A stretch of DNA of 64,000 nt from Protea cynaroides (lineage: Eukaryota > Streptophyta > Magnoliopsida > Proteales > Proteaceae). Made by a program: the position numbers and the translations under genes. Below, in pieces: positions 20,416-32,848 of the stretch. The stretch is taken from positions 1 through 64,000 of the forward strand of contig JAMYWD010001349.1 in NCBI GenBank assembly GCA_028583415.1, read 5' to 3'. Each line of letters starts with the position of its first letter. Position 1 is the stretch's first letter. The notes under the pieces were generated by a model, which saw nothing but the letters and a program-made list of their open reading frames with translations, did not search any database and was not told the origin of the DNA.

Positions 20416-22567
20416 TGTAAGACCCGCACTCCATGAACCCGATCTAAACCTTTAATTCATGTTGTAACAGGTCTTCCAATCATCACCTTGCCAGACGAGA
20501 CGAGCGGATGACAAACAGGTACGAAAATGGACCGATTTAAGTATGAAATAATTTATACCGGTCGATGGTCGACTGGTATGGCCTACGCAGACTTGGATCC
20601 CGAAAAGGATCTCTACGGGTCCCACTTTTAAATTTCAAACCGAAGGACTTTCCTAATGTTAGGAGGCTTTCTAAACCTAACCCTAGCCTATATAAGGACC
20701 CTTAAACCTCCTAAAACCTCTCTCATTGATCCTCACAAACCCTAGAGAGGAAAAAGAGGTTGAAGAAGGAGAAGAAGCTAGGAAGGAGAGGAAAGAGCCG
20801 CCATTGTCGTTCGACGAAGAACACATTACAGCGAGTCAACGGTAACTGCTTAAACCTTTCTCTACATTAAGTATTCTAGGATGGTTTGTTATGATTGGAT
20901 CAATACCATGCAAAGTGAGGTATTGGTGTAAACCCCATTTTTCCGTCAAATCCTAATCTAGTCGGTAAACCCTAGATTCAAGTTCTAAGTTGAAGATCAT
21001 CGAGGCTAGGACTTGAATGGAGTTGGAAACAACTCTAACTCAATGCTCAGACCTAGGATGTGTAGGAGAAACCATAGGATCAATAGGGGGTGACCGACGG
21101 AAGTCAAAAAACCAGATGTATGGTCTTCTAGAGACATACTGGTCGACCATTCCGGTCACACCATATGCGACCGGTACCTCCCGGAGACTGGTCTGTGGGG
21201 ACCGGTCGACCATACAGGTCGCACCTTTCCCCATAGTGCCGCGATCGGTAATGCGACTAGTATGCTCTGTGAGGAGTATTTTTGGCCCAGTTGGTTTTTC
21301 GACCAACGTAAACCCTAAGAAAAATTATTCTATTACTACCCTAACATCGTGTAGGACCTTGTGATAGCAAGTTTGGACCTTGTGACGTGGAGTGAACTAT
21401 CAATCAAGCATCAGGTAAGGGAATCGGACCTAAATCCTAATAATCTAATAAACAGTAAAACGTTGTTAATATCCATGATTCTATGGTATGATGTTTGTGC
21501 ATACTCGCATGTCATCCTTTATTTCAGTTATTATTATTGTTCATGCATACTCGAAATGCTAGGATGTGACTGTTAGGCATGTGATTGTTTTTGTTGGTTT
21601 GTGGAATGGAAAGGAGTGGAGGTCTGGGATCATTCCTCACACTAGCACCTTTCGTATCGTTCTGTCTTAGCATACTTGGTACGGGTAGGGTATCAGGGGG
21701 AGGAAGTGGCACTATGGTCTCCAACCTGGCCACTAGACTCTAGCTCTATCTCTATGCCATAGGGAGCTGTGTTGGGATAGGGCCCACTGTGATGACATAT
21801 AGGATTGGTTAATTGCAAGTCCAGTTTGCAAGCCCTCACCAATAGGGGCTTACGTGTTGGTATGGGTAGAGTATCAGGGGAGGTGTTGGCGGTGTTTGAT
21901 CCGGACGCCTTAGCTCTATCTCTATTCCATGGTGGGTGCATGTGGGATGACAGTGGTGTTTGATCCATTGGGCGGCTTCACACACTCGTGTATAGAGGTG
22001 CGGTGGCCGCCAATCCTTTCTATAGCACATTGCAAACTTAAACCAAACCATAATGTGAATGTTTTCATGCATATGTTTGTTGCATTGTCTGATTGTCTTA
22101 CTGAGCTAAGTTGTGAGCTCACCCTTGTGTACACACTATTTTTAGATGTTGATTCAGGTTATTAGGTGGAGGATTACATGAATGCTCCAGTGTATGGAGG
22201 CGTGGCTGCTTTGGACGTGCAAGCAGGAGAGGACGAATATGACGCTTCATGCGAGTGCCCTTTCTGCGTGTACCTCTAGGACTTGGGTTTAATTTATTTT
22301 AATTATTTTCAGTTTGAGATACAATTGATGTAAAGATATTTATTTATGTTTTGGGTATTTGAATAATTGGATATTTTATTAAAATTTATCAATAGATCAC
22401 TCAATTCATTTAATTTAAAACTTCTGCTGTATTTTATTATATTCTGATTGTGGTTATGTGCAATGGTTTGTATGAGTAGACACGGTCTTATTGAGATCCT
22501 GGTGTGAACCATTGGTTCAGTGACGTTTCACTCACACTTATGGTTCAGTCGGAATTGGGGTGTATCA
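20416..22567 (+). repeat. D1: solo LTR of the E3 family with target duplication GATCA
   Basis: Begins TGTAAGACCCGCACTCCATG and ends GGGGTGTATCA, 2,152 bp. It is flanked by GATCA at 20411-20415 and 22568-22572. No internal sequence is present, so it arose by LTR-LTR recombination. It matches the E3 LTR (33156-35313) read in reverse. TATA CTATATAAGG at 20688-20697. CGGTCGA/TCGACCGG boxes upstream (20556-20580) and downstream (21140-21250). Confidence 0.93.
20688..20697 (+). promoter_or_regulatory. TATA box of solo LTR D1
   Basis: CTATATAAGG followed by a leader rich in CCTAAACC and then A/G-rich sequence. In the E3 LTR the same place has CTATATCC on the minus strand (35029-35022). Confidence 0.7.
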
Positions 22568-23660
22568 GATCAAGATGGGAGTTGATATCAACCTTATTTT
22601 TAGAGTCTGGAAACATTCTTCACACTTGTCAGTCCCATTAAATTCCTCTACTTTCCTAGTTAGCTTGGTAAGAGGTTTTGCGATCTTAGAGTGGTCTTCT
22701 ACAAATTGTCTATAATAACCAGCTAAACCCAAGAAACTTCTGATCTTCGCCAATATTCTTTAGGTGTTTCTCATCATATGATTACTTCTATCTTAATAGG
22801 GTCCACTTTAATCCCTTTTTATTATGCTACGTAATCCAAGAAGATCACTTTGTTTAATCAGGTCTCATATTTCTTGGACTTGGCATAAAGCTTTTCACTT
22901 CTCAACTGTTGTGAAGCTGTTCTAAGATCCGTTGTATGAGTTGCTTCATTCTTGGAATAAACCAAAATATCATCTATGAAAATTATGATCGACGTGTCCA
23001 ACATGTCATGAAACACCCAGTTCATCAGCTTCATAAAAGATGTAAGGGCATTGGTTAATCCAAACGTTACAATCGAGAACTCATAATTGACCAATCCTGG
23101 TTCTAAAAACTATCTTCGGAATATCACTGTCCAAATTCTTCAGCTGATGATATCTTGACCGAAGATCAATCTTGGAGAATACCTTTGCACCTTGCAGTTG
23201 TTTAAACAAGTGATCGATCTGAGGTAGTAGATATCGATTCTTGATCATGAGCTTGTTTAGTTCCCAGTAGTCTATACATAATCTGACACTACCGTCCTTC
23301 TTCTTCACGAATTGCATTGGCGCTCCCCATGATGCAATATTTAGCCGATTAGAACCCTTGTCTAATAACTCCCGTAGTTGAGTCTCAATCCCTTCAACTC
23401 CATAGGAGCTACTCTATAGGTGCCTTTGACATAGGTATCGTCCTTGGTAACAAGTCGATGACGAACTCGGTCGCATGATCAGATGGTAACCCAGGTAAGT
23501 CTCCTGGAAACACATCAGGAGATTTGTGCATCACATCAATATCTTCCATCTGTGGTGCTTCTCTGGTAACGTATACCACATATACCATATATCCAGTTTC
23601 TTTCTCTTCAAAGCATCTCTTCGCCTTTAGCATAGAGAGAATCGACTTTCACTTCTTAGG
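22568..23660 (-). pseudogene. E2 reverse transcriptase remnants
   Basis: Four open pieces in element order: 23633-23409 (DVFPGDLPGLPSDHATEF), 23317-23081 (KKKDGSVRLCIDYWELNKL, SKIDLRSRYHQ), 23094-22858 (VTFGLTNALTSFM and catalytic FIDDILVYSKN) and 22753-22565 (FLGLAGYYRQFVEDHSK). Both catalytic aspartates survive, but frame changes separate all pieces. The last piece runs up to the solo LTR insertion. Confidence 0.88.
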
Positions 23661-25640
23661 CAACATACTTCCAATAATACTAAATTATATGACGTCTTTA
23701 TTCTTAAATGATCTCTTCTATGCACATACAACTTTGTAGAGTGTTGAGACAACCAGTCTATTCCCAGGATGACGTCAAAGTCTGCCATCTCAAGTCGAAT
23801 TAGGTTGCATCAAAATTCTGTCCATCCATATGATTCAGACATTGTTCATAACACTCATTTAACACAACATCTAGTCCAAAAGGGCTTGAACTAGCAAAAT
23901 CTGGCGTAAAGGTCTTAAGAGCTTGTCTAGTTCCTTTATCTCTTATGATTTTTCAAAGACTATTGTCAAAATCTCATATCTTGAAAAACTTATTAGCTTA
24001 TATTTCCTTTATCACTGCTGTTCTACCCTGACCTCTCTTTCATATACCTAAAAAATATCTTGTGGTTGTTACTTCATATTCCAATTCTATCTATAAGCAT
24101 TAGGGTATATGCTTATAAATTCATTAATTCAGCCAAACTCTTTTAGGTCTTTACTTAATCATCTCGTTTGACATTGGGCATAACTCAGTATTAATTGTAC
24201 TAAATCGAGTATTATCAATGCCACCATTGTCGATTTCATCCTTGTATCCACTCTTAGATTTGTCTTTAGGAATCTTCTGCCTTGTCAAAATTCATACCGA
24301 TATAGCAATCTTTAACTCTACTTGAGTGCTATCTATTTCTTTACTGCTACTCTTGATAGTTTTTACTTTTGCTCATGCACTCTTTTATAGACATGACTCA
24401 TATCCATCCATTCAGCAATCTCAAAATAGACCCTCCATTACTTTATCTGAGGTTCATTGGCTATAGAATCTAATCTAAATTTAATCATCTTCCTTCCCAT
24501 AATTCTTTATTAACTAAACATCTTATCAATAGATGTAAGAATCAAAAGGTTTACCCAAAGCAATTCATTTCCTTCTTTCAATTTAGCATAATGACGAACA
24601 CTTGCTTTATCTAGTGAACTTAAGTTTAAAGGATCAGGAGTAAATCTGTGGTAATCCAACAGGCATCAAAAGGTCGTTAAGTTGCACGGTGGTCCAAATA
24701 CATGGAAATAGAGGTTCTATAACTCTTAACCTCAAGGTTATAGGTTCTATCGAGTATATAATGCCATTGATCAAAGCATTACAAGAGTAAATCTCAAGAA
24801 AGTTTTGGTACATCAATAAATCAGGTATAAATCGAAAGATGTACGCTCAACATGATTAAAAATTTAACTGTTCATTCAGTTCATGTCTCTGTTCATGTTG
24901 TCAATCATGAGAGTGGCTCAGATTGGTAGAATCAGGACTAATACTAAAAAATAATATCTATAACTCCAATTGACAGGTTAAATCAAGAAGGTATCCTGTC
25001 AAGACACAAGAATTAGAATCAAGTATGTGCATCCTCTATAATCATAAGAGTAAATCAATAATGCACCGCTTCCTATATAATCTATCTAGTTATATTGCCA
25101 CAATAGAATTGATCCTTTGCTGAAAACGTTTAAGGCTTCATCTTCAAAAAATATTGTTCAACCCTTGTTGGATCATTCTGCCATGATGCAGCTATCCCAT
25201 ACATCGGTGGCTTATAAGGGTAACCACCTTGATACACTGCTTATTGTGCACCAAGCTTCTGCATTGGGGTGTGCATTACTGGGACTTACTGTATGGTAGG
25301 TACTGTGTTATAGCTAACAGGTGTTGGGGGTACAGCTACCAATTGATACCGTACTTGGTTTGACCCGAAAGTGTTGATGTAGTATTGGCAACTTGGGTAG
25401 TGATTCACATAGCAACTTGCATAGTCGATCTCATCTGTTGTTGCTCTTGTATTTTGTTGGGCCAAGTTTATTACAATCGTAGTAAAGGCACTCGGTAGTC
25501 CAAGTAGATTGACTGGAGTGGCCTAGTTGTTCACCTCCTTTGATTTGCTCCAATTTGATTATCATTATTTAGCATCTACTCAGATGAATTTTCACTACCC
25601 ATTCTCGACCCAGATAGTGGTGGGGTTAAGTTGCAACCTC
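23661..25640 (-). pseudogene. E2 protease and Gag relics
   Basis: Near 23790-23760 a VILGMDWL-type stretch (read from GATGACGTCAAAGTC) marks the protease end. About 24000-25000 is too degraded to assign, though its position and spacing match gag. The Gag N-terminus is readable around 25540-25380 (GLP..., then IVINLAQQ) and resembles residues 5-20 of E1 Gag. No open stretch exceeds 65 codons. A short foreign segment may lie at 24640-24820, but I cannot name it. Confidence 0.55.
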
Positions 25641-25647
25641 TTCTTAA

Positions 25648-25722
25648 TACTCAGCGGGCAATGGATCAGCTTATGGTGGATCTCACTTTGAGTCTCCACA
25701 TCACCCAAGAGTATAGCTTTAT
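25648..25722 (+). pseudogene. C-terminal relic of the accessory ORF in E2
   Basis: The plus strand reads TQRAMDQLMVDLTLSLHITQ, resembling the coiled-coil C-terminus of the E1 and E3 accessory proteins. It lies directly next to the Gag N-terminus relic, whereas E1 and E3 have over 2 kb there. Most of the accessory ORF and its promoter were therefore deleted from E2. Confidence 0.5.
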
Positions 25723-26200
25723 CTTCTTTTATAGTTACTCTTATTTTTGGTGTATGGCCATTGTTCTCCTATCTCTGTTGGATTTAGCCTGAGATCTTTC
25801 CCTTTACCTTTGCAGGGATTTAGGCATTACTAGCCATTTTCTTTCTTCCCCAATCATACATCAAGTTTCACATCTTGTGAGTACCAACTCGGTATTCTAA
25901 TTTTCTGCTTTATAGATGCTCCTTTCTTGGTACTATATTATATCCTTTGTAACTTAGACAACTATCTTACTTGTAGACCGTACCATATGCTATTTGTTTA
26001 TCAGGGTACATTTAGATTTTTTTTTCTGTCAGTGTTTACATATGGTTCCACCTTTTATATGTACATTATTGTCTTGTTTAAGTTCTGTCTCAACCAACAC
26101 AGGTGCTTATGGTGTGTTTGTATTAAAGCTTTTAATTTATCCTAACTCAGTTCATGGACTCCAGTAGAAGTATTCAAGTTTGATGGGCAAGGCCTGAGAA
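25723..26200 (-). other. E2 leader region between accessory ORF relic and primer site
   Basis: No gene. Its last 150 bases resemble the E1 and E3 leaders (AGGTGCTTATGGTGTG, TATTAA, CTTTTAATTTATCCTA, CTCAGTTCATGGACT on the plus strand). This is the conserved leader next to the primer site. Confidence 0.6.
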
Positions 26201-26211
26201 CTCTGATACCA
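26201..26211 (-). other. E2 primer-binding site (initiator tRNA-Met)
   Basis: TGGTATCAGAG on the minus strand, three bases from the LTR edge, as in E1 and E3. The next base differs from the consensus. Confidence 0.88.
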
Positions 26212-26214
26212 AGT

Positions 26215-28678
26215 TGTCACACCCCAATTCTACACCAACCAGAATGGTGTGATGAATCGTTAATAAACCAACGGTTCAACCAGGATCTCGAATAGGCTAT
26301 CCCCACCATGTTAAACCAAAACACATTCCACATTAATCAGAGATAATAAAATAAATAGCGAAAGTCTTATAGATAATGAACTGAGGTCTAGTCATGATAA
26401 ATAATTAATATTCTATTTATCTCCAAGTAACCAAAACATAATTTAATACATATTACAAATATTCAAATACAAAAATTAAACACTGAGTGTATCCACCGTT
26501 GAAACGCTCGCTTAGCGAATCACAATAGTCCTCCACAGCTTGCTCATCATAGCCGCCACTTGTTCATATGTTGGCGTGTTGACATATCTTCAACCGTAAT
26601 ACCTGCAATATCAGAATCTAAAAGAATTTCCCGCGCGAGGGTCAGCCCTCCAACTTGAGCTCAATGAGTAAACAAAACAATGCAACAAACATATACATGC
26701 ATTCAATTCATTTCTTTGGTCTCGTTCATAAGTTTGCAATGTGCAATAGAAAGGATTGGTGGCCATCGCACCTCTATACACGAGTGTGTGAAGCTGCCCA
26801 ATGGATCAAACACCATTACCGTCCCACATGCACCCGCCATGGAATAGGGATAGAGCTAAAGTGCTTAGGACCGCACTGCATCACACTTCTCCTGATGCCC
26901 TACCCATACCAACACGTAAGCCCCTATTGGCGAGGGCTTGCAAACTGGGCTCGCAACTAACCAATCCTAATGTCAAACAGTGTATCCAAGACCTCACCCC
27001 AGCATCCCTCAATACGTCCATAGAGATAGAGCTAAGGCCCCCCGACAGAGTCAGAGACTACACGGTCCGAGACCACCTCCCCTGATGCGCTACGACGTAA
27101 TAGTTCTGCTAAGGTAATGGCGATACGACGATGTTAGTGGACAAGACTTGAGTAGAGATAGAACTAGAGTCTAGTGACCAGGATGAACCAATGTGACACG
27201 TCCTCCCCCTGATGCCCCACTCGCATCAAGTACATTAACCATACACAAACATTCACATTCCTATTCCTAGCATCATCATCATCATCATGTTATAAATAAA
27301 CGGAATTAACTATGCATGAACATTAATAGCAAGAATATTGGATGACATGTTAAATTCACAATACACTCATACAAGCATATAATCATTCATGGCATTGGAC
27401 TCAATAAACAAAAATAGTTTATTATTAACCAATTAGTTTGGGTCTTGTTCCCTCACCTTTGATTGATAGTAGATCCTCGTTCAAGCTTTATGAATCACTT
27501 TTAAATCACTTGAAAATCTAATCAAGTTGATAGATTTTAATTAAAATTAATTCCCTTAAGTTTAGACTAACAGAAGCTGAGCGGTCGCAGGTGGGGTAGC
27601 ATTTGGGGTCTCAGTTTTTGAGACCACAGGGGTAGGGTCGCAGGGTAGGGTAGCACCTAGGGTAGCAGTTTTTGTGACCCCAGGGTGTAGGGTCGCAGGT
27701 AGGGTCGGACATACTGTGACCCTACGTGCGACCACACCCTCCCTGGAATCTTCCCGAGGGCATGTGGTCAAACATGTGGTCTCGTGGGTCGAATATCATG
27801 CGACCCTACGTGCGACCACACGTGTTCATGGTCAAATTTTCAATCTCAACTTCATTCCTTCATTTTTGGATCCTTTGGCTTTTCATCATGGTCCATCCTA
27901 TGATTGTTCTATGGCTCAAAACTACAATTTTATACTCTATCCATTGTCCACAATCATTTCCTCCATGGATTCTCTTGGAATTTGTCCATGGATGGATGAT
28001 TTGGGTTTCTCCTAATCCTATCTTCTTCATGAACTATTCTAGGCTCTTAAATAAATCATGGGAATTAGGTTCATACCTTAGGTTTGCTGAAGATTCAGAG
28101 TTTTCTCTGAATTTCTTCCTCCTTAGTCTTCTACTTCAATTCTCCTTCTCTTCTCCTTCTCTTCCATCTCCTCTCTTTCTCTCTCTTTCAATTAGAGTTC
28201 TAAAGGAGTGAAAGAGGCTAAGGGATGTCCTATTTATAGAGGAAAACCCTCCATAATAAGTCTCAATCAGTTTAGGAAAGACCCCCTTCGAATTAGGAAG
28301 GTTTCCTAATTTTTAATTTCTGGCTATTTTCGTAGGGTCGTAGGTAGGGTCGCAAAATCTGTGACCCTACGTTTTTAAAACATGCAACCCTAGGGTATAG
28401 GGTCATAGGTAGGGTCACAAAATCCGTGACCCTATGTTTTTAAAATGTGCGACCCCACGACCAAAAAGTCATGGGTTTGACTCTTTTGAGGTGGGGTCGG
28501 TCACACCTGTTTAGGCATGCGACCATACACTCATATTTGACTCTTTTTGAATTAAATTTCATACCTGGTCTTGTGGTTTATTCACGCACTTGGTCCACTT
28601 GGCTCGACCATGATAGGTAGACTAGTCATGACATAAGAATGTAAGGTTAGACCAGGTTCGTGGCGTGTGGGTCTTACA
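26215..28678 (-). repeat. E2 5' LTR (intact)
   Basis: 2,464 bp from TGTCACACCCC to GGGTCTTACA. TATA at 28239-28230. GGGTCGCA/TGCGACCC boxes downstream (27580-27810) and upstream (28330-28460). It is the reference for the interrupted 3' LTR. It ends abruptly against E3 coding sequence at 28679. Confidence 0.94.
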
Positions 28679-29299
28679 ATACCAGCGCTGACCCTGGCAT
28701 GAGGTCTACCACGAACTCTGTAGCCCTGTCTGGAGGTAGACCTGGTAGATCTTCTGGAAATACATCTGGAAACTCTCGTACCATGTCTAAATCGTCAATC
28801 TTTGGTACCTCCGCAGTGATGTCAACCACAGATACTAAGTACCCCACTCCTCCCTTTTCTAAGCATCTCTTAGCTTTTAGGGCAGAGAGGATCAGCTTCC
28901 GCTTCCTAGGTAACTTTGTTCCAGTGTAGCTAAAATCTTTTCCCTTCTTATCTTTGAACACAAGTTTTCTTTCGCCACATAATAAGCTAACTGAATGATG
29001 GCCTAACCAATCCATTCCCAAGATGACGTTAAAGTCTACCATCTAAAGTTGAACCAGATTTGCTTCTAGGTTTTGGCCCTCAATACTAACTGTACACGGC
29101 CCATAGCATTCATTCAATGCCACTTCTACTCCCAACGGAGAGCGAACTATCAAGATTGGGGTTAAATACTTGACATGTAACTCCATTCGCTTTCCAAAAG
29201 ACACATAAACAAAGGAGTGCGTGGCCCTAGAGTCAAAGAGTACTCTGGCGGGTACACCAGCTATATTTACAGTTCTTGAAATTTAATTATCCCTTTGTT
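28679..29299 (-). pseudogene. E3 protease and N-terminal RT, cut by E2
   Basis: The protease signature LFDSRATHSFV (about 29252-29220) has Arg in place of the catalytic-loop Gly, as in E1. After a stop near 29040 the open stretch 29042-28674 starts MVDFNVILGMDWLGHHSV and reaches DVFPEDLPGLPPDRATEF of the RT N-terminus. It is then interrupted mid-codon by the E2 LTR. About 120 residues are open. Confidence 0.85.
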
Positions 29300-29355
29300 C
29301 TACATGCTCACACACAACAAAATAGTAAGCCAAATAGTAAGGGACGTAATCATAC
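29300..29355 (-). other. Intron-like interruption at the E3 gag-protease junction
   Basis: 56 bases, GTATGA to GAGCATGTAG in element orientation, matching both ends of the 48-base E1 segment. Here protease is in a different frame from gag, unlike E1. Removing the segment would bring both elements to the same joining phase, although stop codons remain just after it in both. Confidence 0.4.
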
Positions 29356-30643
29356 CAGTAACCTCATCAGGCGATGCGGCTGCCTCCTCAGTAGTGACTG
29401 CGAATATCTTTCCTGGCTGTGGCAGTTGCTTCTTAGGTAGAGTATAGGTTTTTGCATAATGACCCAATTGTTGATAGTTGAAACATTTGACATTTGGGTT
29501 TTGTCCAGCTAACTATGACGGTGGTGGTGCAGTAGTATTCCTTGCTGGCACCACAGCAGACTGAGCCCTGTATGGGCGGAATGGTCTAGTGTTCCCTCCA
29601 CCCGAAGTCTCAGTAGCAGGCCTCTTCAGTCCCCTGTTTTGAGCAAAGAAGCTATCTCTTTGGCTTAATTCAATTACCCTAGCAATCTGCACAGCCTCGT
29701 TATACACTTTCTTCTCCAAACCCAAGACGTGCTCTCGGATACTTCCTCGTAATCCCATGGAGAACCTCCATGTCTTGGTTTCTTCCTCTTGCATACTTGT
29801 CGGAGCGAAGAAAAACAGCTCTTCATATCTCTGCTGGTATGCATCAATAGTCGACTGGGATTGTTGCAGATTTAAGAATTCCTTTTCCATTTTACCTCAG
29901 AAGCTCTTCAAAAAGTACTTATCAAAGAAAGCTCCCTTGAATATTTCCCAATTGATCTGAGTGTTCTTTGTCTCCAAGTATGTCCGGGTAGAATTCCACC
30001 AAACATTTGCATCTTCCTTGAGCATGTGCGTAGCAAATAGCACCTTCTCATCCTCCGTGCAAGTCATTAGACGAAAGTTCTTCTCCAATTCAGCAACCCA
30101 CTGTGTAGGCCACAGTGGTTTTCTTGGTTTCTCTGTGAAAGTAGGGGGTTTCAATTTCAAAAACCTATCCACTACTCGGCTTAGGTCATTCTGCCCCTGT
30201 GCATTCGTTCCATACCATGGTGGTGGGTTCGGATAGATCCCTTGATAGGCAGACGACGTTGGAAATTGGTGTGGTGGTTGTAGATTCTGTCCTTGGCCCA
30301 TCGGCCCAGTACTATCATCTATTAGCAGTGTGGTGTTATTTCCCCTAGACTCAGGCGTACCTTCTGTAGGGATATATCCTGGTGGCCTGAACATCTTTAA
30401 CATCTCATTCAAGAATGCTTTCTGCTGAGCTTCCATCTGATAAACCAAATTTGTCACAATTGTCTCCGAGTTAGTATAAGGAAGTCCTGGCAAATTTATT
30501 GGTGCTCTGGGACTCTGCCCTTCTCCACCTTCCGGGTTCAAGTTTTGCTCATCAATAGTTCTTGTTTCCACATTGTCCTCGTCTTGGCGCACCCTGGAGT
30601 GGTGACGCTTTTGTGAGCCTCTACGACCATTTTCGCCTGCCAT
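29356..30643 (-). pseudogene. gag: E3 Gag, two in-frame stops, zinc knuckle lost
   Basis: Begins MAGENGRRGSQKRHHS at 30643 and stays in one frame to the protease junction, about 430 codons. A TGA at 29899-29897 and a TAG near 29512 interrupt it. The capsid domain spans roughly residues 160-330 (KPLWPTQWVAELEKNFR, YEELFFFAPTSMQEEETKT). The zinc knuckle reads C-F-N-Y-Q-Q-L-G-H-Y-A-K-T-Y: two of the three cysteines are Tyr. Both are G-to-A changes on the coding strand. The basic linker GGGNTRPFRPYRAQ resembles E1. The damage rules out RNA binding through the knuckle. Confidence 0.88.
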
Positions 30644-30804
30644 CTCAGATTAGTTTTTCCTGGTTGGATCTGAGAAGAAGACAAAACACATGAGGTACAA
30701 TTGAATAGTCATAATAGTGTTAGTCTTTAACAAGTGCGAGGCGAAAATCGTAAGGGAAGCTTTAATCCAAAATTTTAAAAAAAATTCCTCATCATTTTTT
30801 TTTC

Positions 30805-30965
30805 CTGTCCGGTCGCGACTTACCGGTAGCGACACTGTAGAGTGTGGTGCGACCGGTATGGTCGACCGGTCAGCACCACTCTCGTGGTCGAGTGGTACCG
30901 GTCGCAGGTACCAAGGGGTACCGGTCGACCAGTATAGGGCAAACCGTCGACCGGTATACCCAATA
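30805..30965. promoter_or_regulatory. CCGGTCGACC box array between E3 gag and accessory ORF
   Basis: About 160 bases with GTCCGGTCGCGAC, TGCGACCGGTATGG, GGTCGACCGG, GTACCGGTCGCAGG, ACCGGTCGACCAG and CGTCGACCGG. The boxes match those of the E3 and D1 LTRs and differ from those of E1. The position, between divergent gag (30643) and the accessory 5' UTR, is the same as the array at 11645-11930 of E1. Confidence 0.75.
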
Positions 30966-31551
30966 TGCCTTTAAAATCGCAAAAAGTGAGATTTTTCTCA
31001 CTTTTCTTCTTTCCTTTCTCTCCGATGGCAATTCCTCTCTAACTTGGTGAGTTGCTACAGTGATCTTAGAAGTGATTTTCTTCCGATCAAGACCTTGAAC
31101 ATCGTCTCCAAGTAAGTTTCTTCCTTCCATTCTTCCTTTTTACATCGATTCTTCATGGTTTCTTGCCCAAAAACTAGATTTTTCTTGGTTTAGAAGATTC
31201 TAACCGTAGGAATTCTTTTCCTTCGGCTTAGAAAGAGTTTAGGGACCTCTATGAGAAAAAGCCCTCAATCTATTTGAGGTTCTACTGTATAGTTTTTCTT
31301 AAAATCAAATTTTTAGGTTTTTGACCTAGGTTTTGGTAAAAATCGATTTTTTTCTTGTAATTTCTAAATTTCTTGTTTGTTTGATGAATGCTTGGTTTCC
31401 ATATGGTGTTAGATGGTTACGTAAGTCCTCCTCCCCAGATTTTGGGTGAGTTCGAGGCTTTTGCTTCCATTACTGTCGTTATGCTGTCGAAATTTCAGAA
31501 ATTCTAACCAAATTCTCATTATTTGTTTTTTTTTTTGTTTTGTAGTTCAAA
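30966..31551 (+). other. 5' UTR and intron of the E3 accessory ORF
   Basis: A TTTAAAA-containing stretch near 30969, then a non-coding exon with GAGTTGCTACAGTG. Donor GTAAGT at 31112, 434-bp intron with T-rich end, acceptor TTTTGTAG at 31545, ATG at 31552. Exon motif, intron length and internal blocks match E1. Confidence 0.65.
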
Positions 31552-32779
31552 ATGTCTCAACGCCATGGTGCTGGTAAACATATATTCGGTCCTGGCATGA
31601 ACCTTCCGCATTCGCCGGTTCCACAGTTTGATGAATGGTGGTTTCGTTCTGCGGCGGCGCAAGCCCGTTTTCCCTGGTTTGAAGAGAAGAACATCGAGTC
31701 AGGGTGATGTGTAAACTTGGAGCAGCTACAACATTTTGACGTTGAAGCAGCCTTCGGTGATCTTGGGTGGTTACCCGTCATTACTACTCTGTGACCACCC
31801 ACCCCAACCTAGTCAAACATTTCTATGCCAACTTGGAGGTCGAGGGAAATGTTAATGACTTCAGCCGTGGCAGGGACCTCCGCATCACCAGCTTTGTCAA
31901 AGGCGTTCCCATATCCTTTGACACTCACCAGCTTGCTGATCTTTTGGGGATACCAAATGATGGTAACTTGGTGTACTGCACCCCAAAGATGAAGGGCTTT
32001 CTTACTGATGATCTGCGCCAGGAGGTTTTAGAGCAGATCCTTAACCCAGGAGCGCCATGAAAGCTGCTAGCTTGAGACCTGTTCCTTGGGTATATTGCCG
32101 CATCATCCAGCATAACATTGTTCCTCAGAGCGGCCACTACAGTGAGTTGTTTCAGCTCACCCAGTACATGACTTACTGCGTCTGCACCAGGGAGCGGGTC
32201 TATCTCCCTTACATTATTATCAGGACCATGCGTCAAGCTACTCTGCTCGATCAGATCAGTAACCTTCCTTATGGCCGGCTTATCACTACTCTTCTGTGGC
32301 GCTTACGGGTGGACATGAGGGGTGAGATTGTGGTCGAAGACACTATGACCTCAGACATTGACTGGGACACCATTGCCCGGATGAGGATGGACAATCTGCC
32401 CATCAGTGATGAGGAGTTAGAGGCTCACCCTCGTCTGCTAAGGAGGGTAGCAGCAGCGGCAGCAGCAGCAGTAGCAGCCAATGCGGCTCATGCAGAAGAG
32501 GCAAGGGATGATGGTGATGATGATGATGATCAGATGGAGGACATTCCAGCACTGGCACCATAGCCCACACCTGCAGTGGGACCATCCTAGCCTCCTCCTG
32601 ATACCGTGATGGGTATGTTTACGGAGATTCAGGATGCCCAGCGTGAGATGAGCCGTGACCTAAGGCGCCTTTCTCGTAGCCTCAGAGTCACGTAGGAGCA
32701 GGTGTACTGGCTCAGGGTAGCTTATGAGCGTGACTATGACATCACTGACCCTATTCCTCCAATGCCCCCATCCCCATGA
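31552..32779 (+). pseudogene. E3 antisense accessory ORF (PF20167-like), broken
   Basis: Starts MSQRHGAGKHIFGPG. A TGA occurs at about residue 53, and a stop plus frame change near 31791. The next open piece (31767-32060) holds HFYANLEVEGNVNDF and SFVKGVPISFDTHQLADLLGIP. After a TGA at 32058, 32057-32563 holds IIQHNIVPQSGHYSELFQLT, NLPYGRLITTLLWRLRVD, DWDTIARMRM and an Ala tract followed by Asp-rich sequence. The C-terminus (to 32779) has TEIQDAQREMSRDLRRL, again a coiled-coil-like tail. It matches the E1 protein over its whole length, with the strongest match at IIQHN..PQSGHY and NLPYGR. Decay is greater than in E1. Confidence 0.72.
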
Positions 32780-32834
32780 CAGATCTTTTATTTTCTCTCT
32801 CTCACAGCATGGTTTTTATTATAACATGGTAACT

Positions 32835-32848
32835 GTCCGCTTGTGGAC
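32835..32848 (-). ncRNA. Candidate leader hairpin in E3 genomic RNA
   Basis: GTCCACAAGCGGAC on the element strand, stem GUCC/GGAC. It corresponds to 13942-13928 of E1, with shared flanks (AGTCCACAA, ACAGTTA/ACAATTA). Confidence 0.35.

Larger units (their letters stand above)
16467..28678 (-). mobile_element. E2: old Tekay-type chromovirus, heavily decayed and interrupted
   Basis: Fragments 4320-4480 and 16467-28678 belong to one minus-strand element with LTRs of about 2.46 kb, tRNA-iMet primer site and a much degraded gag-pol. It is interrupted by E1 and Tat-L in its 3' LTR and by a solo LTR (20416-22567) in its RT/RNase H region. It is itself inserted in E3: at 28679 the E3 coding sequence resumes within the N-terminal RT region. 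The probable target duplication on this side is ATACC; the other side is outside the window. Confidence 0.88.

Noticed and set aside
24634..24816. Small ORF and possible foreign segment in the E2 gag region
   Set aside because: 60 codons without motif; too little to call.
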